From NCBI GenBank assembly GCA_030681795.1, contig JAUXRG010000078.1:62001-126000 (forward strand): a DNA stretch of 64,000 nt, given 5' to 3'. The translations under genes were made by a program, and so were the position numbers. Shown piece after piece: positions 28,811 to 37,347 of the stretch (the first letter of the stretch is position 1; each line of letters opens with the position of its first letter). The notes below the pieces were generated by a model, which had not been told where the DNA came from, searched no databases, and saw nothing but the letters and a program-made list of their open reading frames with translations. Source of the DNA: Rubrivivax sp. (GTDB taxonomy: Bacteria; Pseudomonadota; Gammaproteobacteria; Burkholderiales; Burkholderiaceae_C).

Positions 28811-29515
28811 TCAAATCGCCCGGCGGACCATCATCTCCTTGATCTTGCCGATGGCCCGGGTGGGGTTCAGGCCCTTGGGGCAGACGTCGACGCAATTCAT
28901 GATGGTGTGGCAGCGGAACAGGCGGTACGGGTCCTCGAGATCGTCCAGGCGCGCGGCCGTATCCTGGTCGCGGCTGTCGGCGATGAAACGGTAGGCCTGC
29001 AGCAGTCCGGCCGGGCCGACGAATTTGTCCGGGTTCCACCAGAAGCTGGGGCAGGCCGTCGAGCAGCTGGCGCACAGGATGCACTCGTACAGGCCGTTGA
29101 GCTCGTCGCGCTCCTCGGGGCTTTGCAGCCGCTCCTTCTCGGGCGGCTGGCTGTCGTTGACGAGGTAGGGCTTGATCGAGTTGTACTGCTTGAAGAACAG
29201 CGTCATGTCGACGATCAGGTCGCGCACGACGGGCAACCCGGGCAGCGGCTTGAGCACGATGGTGCCCGGCAGCGTGCGCATGTTGGTCAGGCAGGCCAGG
29301 CCGTTCTTGCCGTTGATATTCATCGCGTCGGAGCCGCAAACGCCTTCGCGGCAGCTGCGCCGGAAGCTCAGCGAGGGGTCCACGGCCTTGAGCTTGCCCA
29401 GCGCGTCCAGCAGCATGCGCTCGTGGCCGTCGAGCTCGACCTGCAGCGTCTGCATGCGCGGCCGCTCGTCGGTGTCGGGGTCGTAGCGGTAGATCTGGAA
29501 GGTGCGCAGGGTCAT
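28811..29515 (-). CDS. sdhB: succinate dehydrogenase iron-sulfur subunit
   Basis: A 234-residue protein carrying electrons from SdhA to quinone. All three cluster motifs are present: [2Fe-2S] in CREGVCGSDAM plus NGLAC, [4Fe-4S] in CILCASCSTACPSFWW and [3Fe-4S] in CHTIMNCVDVCPKGLNP. The ATG at 29515 starts at TLRTFQIYRYDPD, as in relatives; more upstream codons run over the end of sdhA. Overall length is normal. Confidence 0.97.
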   Translation of the reverse strand: MTLRTFQIYRYDPDTDERPRMQTLQVELDGHERMLLDALGKLKAVDPSLSFRRSCREGVCGSDAMNINGKNGLACLTNMRTLPGTIVLKPLPGLPVVRDLIVDMTLFFKQYNSIKPYLVNDSQPPEKERLQSPEERDELNGLYECILCASCSTACPSFWWNPDKFVGPAGLLQAYRFIADSRDQDTAARLDDLEDPYRLFRCHTIMNCVDVCPKGLNPTRAIGKIKEMMVRRAI

Positions 29516-29534
29516 TTGAACGGGCCTCTGGACT

Positions 29535-31328
29535 CTAGAAGGTGCGGACCTTGGGCGGGACCGATTCCACCGACAGCGGCTTGAGCTGCACCGGCTTGTA
29601 CTCGATCCGGTCACCGTCGGAGTACCACAGCGTGTGCTTCAGCCAGACCTCGTCGTTGCGGCCATTCGGGTGCTGCGGGGTGTCGGCGTAGTCGTTCATC
29701 GTGTGCGCGCCGCGGCTCTCCTTGCGCGCGGCCGCCGAGCAGATGGTGGCCCGCGCGGCCTCGATCAGGTTGTCGACCTCGAGCGCCTCGATGCGCGCGG
29801 TGTTGAAGACCTGGCTCTTGTCCTTCAGGCCGATGGCCTTCACGCGCTGGGCGATCTCGGCGATCTTCGTCACGCCGGCGTCGAGCATGGCCTGGGTGCG
29901 GAAGACCCCGGCGTGCTGCTGCATGGCATGGCGCAAGTCGCCCGCGACGTCCTGCGCGTATTCGCCGCCGGTGGCGCCGTCCAGCCGGGCCAGCCGGGCC
30001 AGCGAGGCGTCCGCGGCATCCCCCGGCAGCGGCTTGTGGGCCCGGGTTGCGAGCGCCGCATCGACGATGTGGTTGCCCGCCGCGCGGCCGAAGACCAGCA
30101 GGTCGAGCAGGGAATTCGTGCCCAGGCGGTTGGCCCCGTGCACGCTGACGCAGGAACACTCGCCCACGGCATAGAAACCGCCCACCACCGAGTTGGGGTT
30201 GCCCCCCTTGGGCGCCACCACCTGGCCGTGGATATTGGTCGGGATGCCACCCATCTGGTAGTGGATGGTCGGCACCACGGGAATGGGCTCCCGGGTGATG
30301 TCGACATTGGCGAAGTTGTGGCCGATCTCGAATACGCTGGGCAGGCGCTTCATGATGGTCTCGCCGCCCAGGTGCGTCATGTCGAGCTGGATGTGGTCCT
30401 TGTTCGGGCCGCAGCCGCGCCCTTCCTTGATCTCCTGGTCCATGCAGCGGCTGACGAAGTCGCGCGGCGCCAGGTCCTTGAGCGTGGGCGCATAGCGCTC
30501 CATGAAGCGCTCACCCAATGAGTTGCGCAGGATCGCGCCTTCGCCGCGGCAGCCTTCGGTAAGCAGCACGCCGGCGTTGTGCACGCCGGTGGGGTGGAAC
30601 TGCCAGAACTCCATGTCTTCCAGCGGCACGCCGGCGCGCGCGGCCATGCCCAGGCCGTCACCCGTGTTGATGAAGGCGTTCGTGCTGGCCGCGAAGATGC
30701 GGCCGGCGCCTCCCGTGGCGAACAAGGTGCACTTGGCTTGCAGGATGTGGACTTCGCCGGTTTCCATCTCCAGCGCGGTGACGCCCAGCACGTCGCCCTC
30801 ACTGTCGCGGATGAGGTCCAGCGCCATCCACTCGACGAAGAAGTTCGTCCGCGCCTTCACGTTCTGCTGGTACAGCGTGTGCAGCATGGCGTGGCCGGTG
30901 CGGTCGGCGGCAGCGCAGGCGCGCTGCACGGGCTTCTCGCCGTAATTCGCCGTGTGGCCGCCGAAGGGGCGCTGGTAGATCGTGCCGTCGGGGTTGCGGT
31001 CGAAGGGCATGCCCATGTGCTCGAGCTCGTAGACCACCTTGGGCGCTTCGCGGCACATGTACTCGATGGCGTCCTGGTCGCCCAGCCAGTCGCTGCCCTT
31101 GACCGTGTCGTAGAAGTGATAGTGCCAGTTGTCCTCGGCCATATTGCCCAGCGACGCACCGATGCCGCCCTGCGCCGCCACCGTGTGGCTGCGCGTGGGG
31201 AAGACCTTGGACAGCACGGCCACGTTCAGGCCGGCCAGCGCGAGTTGCAGCGAGGCGCGCATGCCCGAGCCACCGGCGCCCACGATGACGACGTCGAACT
31301 TGCGCCGGGGGAGAGATCCGAGTGCCAT
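29535..31328 (-). CDS. sdhA: succinate dehydrogenase flavoprotein subunit
   Basis: A 597-residue catalytic subunit. The FAD-binding start is FDVVIVGAGGSGMRASLQLA, and the His that binds FAD covalently is in TRSHTVAAQGGIGASLGNM (His about 48). Active-site segments include FHPTGVHNAGVLLTEGCRGE, YHYQMGG-type IHYQMGGIPTN and HGANRLGTNSLLDLLVFGR. The C-terminal part with SVESVPPK is normal. It sits 12 bases behind sdhD. Confidence 0.97.
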   Translation of the reverse strand: MALGSLPRRKFDVVIVGAGGSGMRASLQLALAGLNVAVLSKVFPTRSHTVAAQGGIGASLGNMAEDNWHYHFYDTVKGSDWLGDQDAIEYMCREAPKVVYELEHMGMPFDRNPDGTIYQRPFGGHTANYGEKPVQRACAAADRTGHAMLHTLYQQNVKARTNFFVEWMALDLIRDSEGDVLGVTALEMETGEVHILQAKCTLFATGGAGRIFAASTNAFINTGDGLGMAARAGVPLEDMEFWQFHPTGVHNAGVLLTEGCRGEGAILRNSLGERFMERYAPTLKDLAPRDFVSRCMDQEIKEGRGCGPNKDHIQLDMTHLGGETIMKRLPSVFEIGHNFANVDITREPIPVVPTIHYQMGGIPTNIHGQVVAPKGGNPNSVVGGFYAVGECSCVSVHGANRLGTNSLLDLLVFGRAAGNHIVDAALATRAHKPLPGDAADASLARLARLDGATGGEYAQDVAGDLRHAMQQHAGVFRTQAMLDAGVTKIAEIAQRVKAIGLKDKSQVFNTARIEALEVDNLIEAARATICSAAARKESRGAHTMNDYADTPQHPNGRNDEVWLKHTLWYSDGDRIEYKPVQLKPLSVESVPPKVRTF

Positions 31329-31340
31329 GTGAGAACTTCC

Positions 31341-31703
31341 TTAGAGCCGCCAGAGCACTTGAATCGCCCAGCCCATGCAGCCAACCAGCCAGACGAGGGT
31401 GGCCACCTGGAGCACCAGGCGCAGGCCCGCCGGCCTGACGTAGTCCATCCAGATGTTGCGCATGCCGACCCAGGCATGCCAGCCCAGGGCGACGAAGACG
31501 ACGAAGGTCAGCACCTTCATCCACTGCGCCGAGAAGATGGCCGCCCAGCGGTCGTAGCCCAGGGGTCCGCCGAACAGCACCTGGGCCAGCAGCACCAAGG
31601 TGAAGATCGCCATCAGAGCGGCGGTGACGCGCTGGCTGAGCCAGTCGCGCAGGCCGTAACGCGCACCGACGACGACGCGCCTGGAACCGTAGTTGACCGA
31701 CAT
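31341..31703 (-). CDS. sdhD: succinate dehydrogenase membrane anchor subunit
   Basis: A 120-residue protein with three hydrophobic helices (about 28-46, 62-82, 95-115). The second ends in GWHAWVGMRNIWMDYV, holding the His and Asp-Tyr residues that line the haem b and quinone sites. The N-terminal GSRRVVVGARYGLRDWL is typical of the betaproteobacterial subunit. It follows sdhC after 12 bases. Confidence 0.94.
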   Translation of the reverse strand: MSVNYGSRRVVVGARYGLRDWLSQRVTAALMAIFTLVLLAQVLFGGPLGYDRWAAIFSAQWMKVLTFVVFVALGWHAWVGMRNIWMDYVRPAGLRLVLQVATLVWLVGCMGWAIQVLWRL

Positions 31704-31715
31704 GGTGGTTGCGCC

Positions 31716-32138
31716 TCAGAACGCGCCGAAGAGCTTGGCGCCCAGCGCGGCGGTAAGCGGCAGGCTCACCGCCAGGGTGATGAGGGCCGACGAATGACCG
31801 GCCTCCTTGGTGACGTGGTGCGTCACATCCATCCACAGATGGCGCACACCGGCGGCGAAGTGGTGCAGGTACGACCAGATCAGCGCCAGCACCACGAGCT
31901 TGACGAGCACCGCGGGCACCACGCCGATGCCGGCGTCGAAGGCGCTGCGGAAACGCTCGTACGAAATCTCCGACGTCACACTGGCATCGAACAGCCAGAC
32001 GACGAGCGGCAGCAGCAGGCACATCAGGGCACCGCTGACCCGGTGCAAGAAGGACACGAAGCCCCCCAGCGGCAACCTGTATTCCAGCGCGTTGGCCAGG
32101 CGCATCGTGCCGGGTCTTGGTCTCGTCGTTTCAGGCAT
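31716..32138 (-). CDS. sdhC: succinate dehydrogenase cytochrome b556 subunit
   Basis: A 140-residue membrane subunit with three helices. The family start RPLSP-type region appears here as MRLANALEYRLPLGGFVSF with the following LHRVSGALMCLLLPLVVW, and the haem-ligand His region is LHHFAAGVRHLWMD. The ATG at 32138 gives the normal size. The 80 bases up to the GntR gene are GC-rich and show no motif like the palindrome upstream of the regulator, so the sdh genes may be read from the regulator's promoter. Confidence 0.94.
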   Translation of the reverse strand: MPETTRPRPGTMRLANALEYRLPLGGFVSFLHRVSGALMCLLLPLVVWLFDASVTSEISYERFRSAFDAGIGVVPAVLVKLVVLALIWSYLHHFAAGVRHLWMDVTHHVTKEAGHSSALITLAVSLPLTAALGAKLFGAF

Positions 32139-32218
32139 GGGCGGCTCTCGATACCTCGTGGAACCGCCCGAGTCTAGGGCAAGGCCCCGGGCTCGCGTAG
32201 TCCCCCACGCGGCCGGGG

Positions 32219-33001
32219 TCAGTTGAGTTCGTTGCGGTAGTGGTGGGCCGTCGTCAGGTACAGGCCGCGGCGCCATTCCACGGGCCGGTCGCCGTAGGTG
32301 AACGACAGACGCTCCACCGACAGCAGCGGCGTGCCGGGTGCCACGGCGAGCAGCTCGGCCTCTTCGGCCGCGGCCGCCACGGCGCGGATCTTCTCTTCGG
32401 CGCGAATCATCTGCACCGCGAACTCGGCTTCGAACAAGCGGTACAGCGGCCCGCGCCAGGCCGCCAGGCGCTCGGCCGTGAGGCCCTTGAATGGCGTTCC
32501 GGGCAGCCAGAGGTCGTCCAGCACCACCGGCCGCAGCGCTTGCGGCCCGCCCGCCAGCAGCAAGCGGCGCACCTGCACGGCCGGCTCGCCCGACTTCAGC
32601 GACAGCAGCCGCGCCACTTCCATCGGTGCGCGCATGCGCCTGCACTCCAGCAAACGGCGCTGCAGCGCCGGCGCGCCACCCTCGTCGGGCGTCAGGCGCA
32701 GGAAGCGGAACTGCGTGGACTGCTCGGCATGCGTGGCCACGAATGTGCCCTTGCCCTGCCTGCGCACGAGAAGGTTGTCGGCGGCCATCTCGTCGATGGC
32801 CTTGCGCACGGTGCCCTGGCTGACGCCGAACCGCGCGGCAAGTTCGAATTCACTGGGGATGGCCTGGCCCGGCAACCACTCGCCAGCCTGCAGGCTCTTG
32901 CCCAGCAGCGACTTGATCTGCCGGTACAGCGGACTGAAGGCGGGTGCGTGCGACGGCTCTGACGGAGCGCTGCCCACCACGCCCGACGGGGTTTCGGACA
33001 T
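32219..33001 (-). CDS. GntR/HutC family transcriptional regulator with UTRA domain
   Basis: A 260-residue regulator. The winged helix-turn-helix is at about 25-90 (SPLYRQIKSLLGKSLQAGEW, then IPSEFELAARFGVSQGTVRK and RRQGKGTFVA). The C-terminal UTRA ligand-binding domain covers about 100-255. It lies between the sdh operon (same strand, downstream) and the divergent mdh gene, so control of TCA-cycle genes is likely; the ligand is unknown. The 12-base palindrome at 33048-33059, 46 bases upstream of its start, is a good operator candidate. The ATG at 33001 is preferred over a start at 33040, which would add an unrelated N-terminus. Confidence 0.9.
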   Translation of the reverse strand: MSETPSGVVGSAPSEPSHAPAFSPLYRQIKSLLGKSLQAGEWLPGQAIPSEFELAARFGVSQGTVRKAIDEMAADNLLVRRQGKGTFVATHAEQSTQFRFLRLTPDEGGAPALQRRLLECRRMRAPMEVARLLSLKSGEPAVQVRRLLLAGGPQALRPVVLDDLWLPGTPFKGLTAERLAAWRGPLYRLFEAEFAVQMIRAEEKIRAVAAAAEEAELLAVAPGTPLLSVERLSFTYGDRPVEWRRGLYLTTAHHYRNELN

Positions 33002-33047
33002 GCGCGCATTGCAGCACAGGCCTCCTGCGGCTGTCCACAAAACGCTC

Positions 33048-33059
33048 TCTTATATAAGA
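33048..33059. promoter_or_regulatory. perfect 12-bp palindrome, candidate GntR operator
   Basis: TCTTATATAAGA is its own reverse complement and stands out as an AT-rich island in the 180-base gap between the GntR regulator and mdh. Related half sites follow: ACATAAGAAG at 33059-33068 and CCTTATGAC near 33088-33096. A TATAAG segment in it could also serve as a -10 element. Operator function is inferred from position and symmetry. Confidence 0.6.
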
Positions 33060-33181
33060 CATAAGAAGCACTTTCGCCACCGCCATGCCTTATGACCGGC
33101 GTCAACATCAAGCCAAGTGCAGCCGCTAAACTGCCCCGCACATACATTGAACTTCGACCCGTCTCAACCAGGAGAACCCTC

Positions 33182-34168
33182 ATGAGCAAAACGCCCGTTC
33201 GCGTGGCCGTATCCGGCGCCGCCGGCCAGCTTGGCTATGCACTGCTGTTCCGTATCGCCTCGGGCGAAATGCTGGGCCGTGACCAGCCGGTGATCCTGCA
33301 GTTGCTCGAGATCCCCGACGAGAAGGCCCAGAACACCCTGCGCGGCGTGATGATGGAACTGGAAGACTGCGCCTTCCCGTTGCTGGCCGGCATGCAAGCC
33401 CATGGCGACCCCGTGACCGCCTTCAAGGACACCGACTACGCGCTGCTCGTGGGCGCACGCCCGCGCGGCCCCGGCATGGAGCGCGCCGACCTGCTGGCCG
33501 CCAACGGACAGATCTTCACGGCCCAGGGCAAGGCTCTGGACCAGAGCGCCAGCCGCAGCGTCAAGGTGCTGGTGGTGGGCAACCCCGCCAACACCAACGC
33601 CTGGATCGCGATGAAGAGCGCGCCCGGCCTGCCGCGCGAGAACTTCACCGCCATGCTGCGCCTGGACCACAACCGCGCGCTCAGCCAGCTGGCGGCCAAG
33701 ACCGGCAAGCCGGTGGCGTCGATCAAGAAGTTCGGCGTGTGGGGCAACCACTCGACCACCATGTACGCCGACTACCGCTTCGCGACGATCGGCGGCGCCA
33801 GCGTCAAGGACATGATCAACGACCCCGCCTGGAACAAGGATGTGTTCCTGCCCACCGTGGGCAAGCGCGGTGCGGCCATCATCGCCGCGCGCGGCGTGTC
33901 GTCGGCCGCCTCCGCGGCCAACGCCGCCATCGACCACATGCGCGACTGGGTGCTGGGCTCGAACGACGAATGGGTGACGATGGGCGTGCCGAGCAACGGC
34001 GAATACGGCATCCCCAAGGACGTGATGTTCGGCTACCCGGTCACCACCGCGGGCGGCAAATACAAGATCGTCGAAGGCCTGCCCATCGATGAATTCAGCC
34101 AGGGCTGCATCGACAAGACGCTGGCCGAGCTGACCGGCGAACAGGACGGCGTCAAGCATTTGCTGTGA
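33182..34168 (+). CDS. mdh: malate dehydrogenase
   Basis: A 328-residue NAD-dependent enzyme. The nucleotide motif is [19 protein letters not shown], followed by [18 protein letters not shown] (mobile loop with catalytic Args), [11 protein letters not shown] and the catalytic His region [18 protein letters not shown]. It belongs to the cytosolic-type family common in Burkholderiales. AGGAGAA lies just before the ATG at 33182. A palindromic repeat starts exactly at its stop codon, followed by a CitE-like gene. Confidence 0.97.
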   Translation: MSKTPVRVAVSGAAGQLGYALLFRIASGEMLGRDQPVILQLLEIPDEKAQNTLRGVMMELEDCAFPLLAGMQAHGDPVTAFKDTDYALLVGARPRGPGMERADLLAANGQIFTAQGKALDQSASRSVKVLVVGNPANTNAWIAMKSAPGLPRENFTAMLRLDHNRALSQLAAKTGKPVASIKKFGVWGNHSTTMYADYRFATIGGASVKDMINDPAWNKDVFLPTVGKRGAAIIAARGVSSAASAANAAIDHMRDWVLGSNDEWVTMGVPSNGEYGIPKDVMFGYPVTTAGGKYKIVEGLPIDEFSQGCIDKTLAELTGEQDGVKHLL

Positions 34169-34254
34169 CCCCCCCGAAGCGCCTGCGGCGCCTCCCCCCA
34201 GGGGGCGCCGCCAGTGGCCCGGCGAAGCCGGTTCCACGGCGGCCGCTTGATGGT
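34166..34254 (+). repeat. palindromic dispersed repeat, copy B (after mdh)
   Basis: Starting with the mdh stop codon come a C-run, GCGCCTGCGGCGCC, a CCCCCCAGGGGGCG hairpin, CCGGCGAAGCCGG and a CGGCGGCCGC segment, in the same order as copy A at 10484-10573. Here it lies between genes, where it may end or protect the mdh transcript. Confidence 0.85.
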
Positions 34255-34292
34255 GCCCGTGGGTGCCGCTGGCGGCTTCGAGAAGGGCAGCG

Positions 34293-35294
34293 TTGACCTC
34301 GCCGCGCGCGGTGCTCTTCGGCGCCGGCGAGCCGGCCGCAGGCCTGCCGGTCTGCGACCACTATGCCGGCGTCGAACCGCGCATGACCAAGAGCCTGGAG
34401 CTGCAAGCCGAGCTCGGGCCGGTCTTCGACGTCACGCTGGACAACGAAGACGGCGCGCCCGCAGGCGGCGAACTCGAACAGGCGCAGCTCATCGCCGAGC
34501 TGCTCGCCGGCCCGAAGAACCGCTTCGGGCGCGTGGGCGTGCGGCTGCAGCCGGTGTCACACCCGCGCTTCGCCGAGGTCGCCGCCGTCGTGCTCGGCGC
34601 GGCGCGCCGCCCGGCCTACCTGATGCTGCCCAAGCCGCAGGGCCTGGCCGACGTGCAGCAAGCCGCCGAGGTCATAGCCGCACTGGGTGGCGCCGATGTC
34701 CCACTACACGCCCTGGTGGAGACGCATGGCGCGCTGCATGACGTATACGCCATCGCGGCGCACCCGCGCATCGAGTCGCTGTCCTTCGGCCTGATGGATT
34801 TCGTCTCCGCGCACCGCGGTGCCATCCCCCACAGCGCGATGGGCGCCGCGGGGCAATTCGAACACCCGCTCGTGCGGCGCGCCAAGCTCGAGATCGCCGC
34901 GGCCTGCCACGCCCAGGGCAAGACGCCCTCGCATTGCGTGGTCACGGAATTCAAGGACACCCAGGCCCTGAAGGCCGCGGCGCGCAAGGCCTGCCAGGAA
35001 CTGGGCTACACGCGCATGTGGAGCATCCACCCCTCGCAGATACGCCCCATCGTGGAGGCCTTCTCGCCCAGCGTCGACGAGCTCGCGCTGGCGCTCGAGA
35101 TCATCACCGCGGCGCAGGCCGCGCAGTGGGCGCCGATCTCCCACAAACTCGGCCACACACTCGGCCACCGCGACACCTTGCACGACCGCGCCAGCTACCG
35201 CTACTTCTGGCAGGTGATCGAGCGCGCGCAACGCACCGCGCTGGCCGGTGGCCCGCAGCTGCCGGCCGAACTGCAACAGGCCTGGTTCGGCTGA
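34293..35294 (+). CDS. HpcH/HpaI aldolase / citrate lyase (CitE-like) family protein
   Basis: A 333-residue TIM-barrel protein of the CitE / CoA-ester lyase family. Motifs: LDNEDGAPAG (metal-binding acidic residues), GRVGVRLQPVSH, YLMLPKPQG, LHALVETHGALHD (metal Glu), LSFGLMDFVSAH and MWSIHPSQIRPIVEAF. No ATG fits; the TTG at 34293 with GAAGGG six bases upstream starts directly at TSPRAVLFGAGE, which matches the family N-terminus. An upstream ATG-like extension would run into the repeat. Cytosolic; likely cleaves a malyl- or citramalyl-type CoA ester, but the substrate is not defined. Confidence 0.85.
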   Translation: MTSPRAVLFGAGEPAAGLPVCDHYAGVEPRMTKSLELQAELGPVFDVTLDNEDGAPAGGELEQAQLIAELLAGPKNRFGRVGVRLQPVSHPRFAEVAAVVLGAARRPAYLMLPKPQGLADVQQAAEVIAALGGADVPLHALVETHGALHDVYAIAAHPRIESLSFGLMDFVSAHRGAIPHSAMGAAGQFEHPLVRRAKLEIAAACHAQGKTPSHCVVTEFKDTQALKAAARKACQELGYTRMWSIHPSQIRPIVEAFSPSVDELALALEIITAAQAAQWAPISHKLGHTLGHRDTLHDRASYRYFWQVIERAQRTALAGGPQLPAELQQAWFG

Positions 35295-35369
35295 TGCCGC
35301 GGTTGAAGTCGAGCTGCGGCGGAACTTGGTAGGCTCGCGCCTTCGCCCGCCGCTGCCCCTGCCCACTGC

Positions 35370-37298
35370 ATGAAAAGCCTCATCACGATCCTCGCCCTGG
35401 CCCTGCTCTGGCCGGTGGCCTGGGCCCAGCAGCTCAAGCTGCGCATCCTGGAGACCACGGATGTGCACATGAACCTGCTCGGCTACGACTACTACCAGGA
35501 CAAGCCGGTGCAGGACTACGGCCTGGACCGCACTGCCACGCTGATCAAGGCGGCGCGTGCCGAGGCGCGCAACACGCTGCTCTTCGACAACGGCGACCTT
35601 CTGCAGGGCAGCCCGCTGGGCGACTACGTGGCCCGCGTCAAACCGCTGCAGCCCGGGCAGCAGCACCCCGCCGTGCGCGTGATGAACGCGCTGCGCTACG
35701 ACGCGGCCAACGTGGGCAACCACGAATTCAACTACGGCCTGCCGTTCCTGCTACGTGCACTCGAGGGCGCGGCCTTCCCCTACCTCAACGCCAACCTCAT
35801 GCAAGGCGACGGCAGCGGCAAGCCTGCCGAGGCGAGGCACGCCTTCCAGCCCTATGTGATCCTCGAACGCCGGTTCGTCGACGAAGCCGGCGCGCCGCAG
35901 ACGCTCAAGGTCGGCGTCATCGGTTTCGCGCCGCCGCAGGTCATGCAGTGGGACCGCCAGCACCTGCAGGGCCGCATCACCGCGCGCGACATCCCCGAGA
36001 CCGCGCGCGCCCTCCTGCCGCGCCTGAAGGCCGAGGGCGCGGACCTCGTGGTCGTGCTCGCCCATACGGGCTTCGAGCGCGGTGAGACGGTGTTCTTCGC
36101 CGAGAACACGGTGGCGCGCCTGGCCGAGGTGCCCGGCGTGGCCGCCATCCTCTTCGGGCATTCGCATGGCGAGTTTCCGGGGCACTCATTCACCAGCCAT
36201 GCCAAGGTGGATCTGGCACGCGGCACCATCAACGGCGTGCCGGCCACCATGCCCGGCTTCTGGGGCAGCCACCTGGGCGTGATCGACCTGGTCCTGGACA
36301 AGAGCGCTGCCGGCTGGAAGGTGGCCGAGGGCCGGGGCGAGATCCGCCCGGTGGTCGACCGCGCCACACGCAAGGCCCTGGTCGAGCCCGACCCGATGGT
36401 GGCCGAGCTGGTGCGCGCCGAGCACGAAGGCACGCTGGCCTCCATGCGCGCCGAAGTGGCCACCACCGGCCAGCCCATCCACAGCTACTTCGCGCAGGTG
36501 GCCGACGACCCCTCGGTGCAGCTGGTCGCCAACGCCCAGCTCGCCTATGCCCGCAAGGCGCTGGCCGGCACACCCTACGCGGCCTTGCCCTTGCTCTCGG
36601 CCGCCGCACCCTTCAAGACCGGCGGCCGCGGCGGCGCGAACTACTACACCGACATCCCCGCCGGCGCCATCGCCATGCGCAACGTAGCCGACCTCTACGT
36701 CTACCCCAATACCGTGAAGGTGCTGCGCCTGACCGGCGCGCAGGTGCGCGAGTGGCTGGAATTCTCGGCCGGCGCCTTCAACCGCATCGACCCCACCGGC
36801 GCGCCCGAGCAGAACCTCGTCAACCCGGCCTTCCCGAGCTTCAATTTCGACACCCTGGACGGCGTGAGCTACCGCATCGACGTGACCCAGCCCGCCCGCT
36901 ACGAGCGCAGCGGCAAGCTCGTTTCACCCGACGCGCGGCGCATCGTGGACCTGCGCTTTGAGGGCAAGCCGATCGACGAAGCGGCCTTCTTCGCCGTCGT
37001 CACGAACAACTACCGCGCCGCGGGCGGTGGCAACTTCCCGGGCCTGGAGGGCAGCCCCGTCATCCTCGATGCGCCCGACGAAAACCGCGAGGCCCTGCTG
37101 CAGTACCTGCAAGCCCGCCGGCGCATCGACCCGGCCGCAGATCACAACTGGCGCGTCCAGGCGGTGCCCGGCGTGAAGCTGCGTTTCACCTCGGGCATCG
37201 GCGGCGTGGCGCATCTGGCGCGCACACCCCAGGTCGCGCTCGTCAAGGACCAAGGCGACGGCTCGGCGCTCTACGAGTTGCGGGCCGGCCCACCATGA
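35370..37298 (+). CDS. cpdB: 2',3'-cyclic-nucleotide 2'-phosphodiesterase / 3'-nucleotidase
   Basis: A 642-residue periplasmic enzyme. The signal peptide is KSLITILALALLWPVAWA. The metallophosphoesterase domain (about 20-330) shows LRILETTDVHMNLLGYDYY, FDNGDLLQGSPLGDY, VGNHEFNYGL and VVLAHTGFE with ILFGHSHGEFPG. The C-terminal 5'-nucleotidase-type substrate domain (about 360-580) includes NVADLYVYPNTVKVLRLTG. It releases nucleosides from 3'-nucleotides and cyclic nucleotides for scavenging. It stands alone, convergent with exonuclease I. Confidence 0.95.
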   Translation: MKSLITILALALLWPVAWAQQLKLRILETTDVHMNLLGYDYYQDKPVQDYGLDRTATLIKAARAEARNTLLFDNGDLLQGSPLGDYVARVKPLQPGQQHPAVRVMNALRYDAANVGNHEFNYGLPFLLRALEGAAFPYLNANLMQGDGSGKPAEARHAFQPYVILERRFVDEAGAPQTLKVGVIGFAPPQVMQWDRQHLQGRITARDIPETARALLPRLKAEGADLVVVLAHTGFERGETVFFAENTVARLAEVPGVAAILFGHSHGEFPGHSFTSHAKVDLARGTINGVPATMPGFWGSHLGVIDLVLDKSAAGWKVAEGRGEIRPVVDRATRKALVEPDPMVAELVRAEHEGTLASMRAEVATTGQPIHSYFAQVADDPSVQLVANAQLAYARKALAGTPYAALPLLSAAAPFKTGGRGGANYYTDIPAGAIAMRNVADLYVYPNTVKVLRLTGAQVREWLEFSAGAFNRIDPTGAPEQNLVNPAFPSFNFDTLDGVSYRIDVTQPARYERSGKLVSPDARRIVDLRFEGKPIDEAAFFAVVTNNYRAAGGGNFPGLEGSPVILDAPDENREALLQYLQARRRIDPAADHNWRVQAVPGVKLRFTSGIGGVAHLARTPQVALVKDQGDGSALYELRAGPP

Positions 37299-37347
37299 AC
37301 CGACGGGGTCGAGCCCAGCAGCCCGCCTTGCAGCGCCGGGCCTGCGC

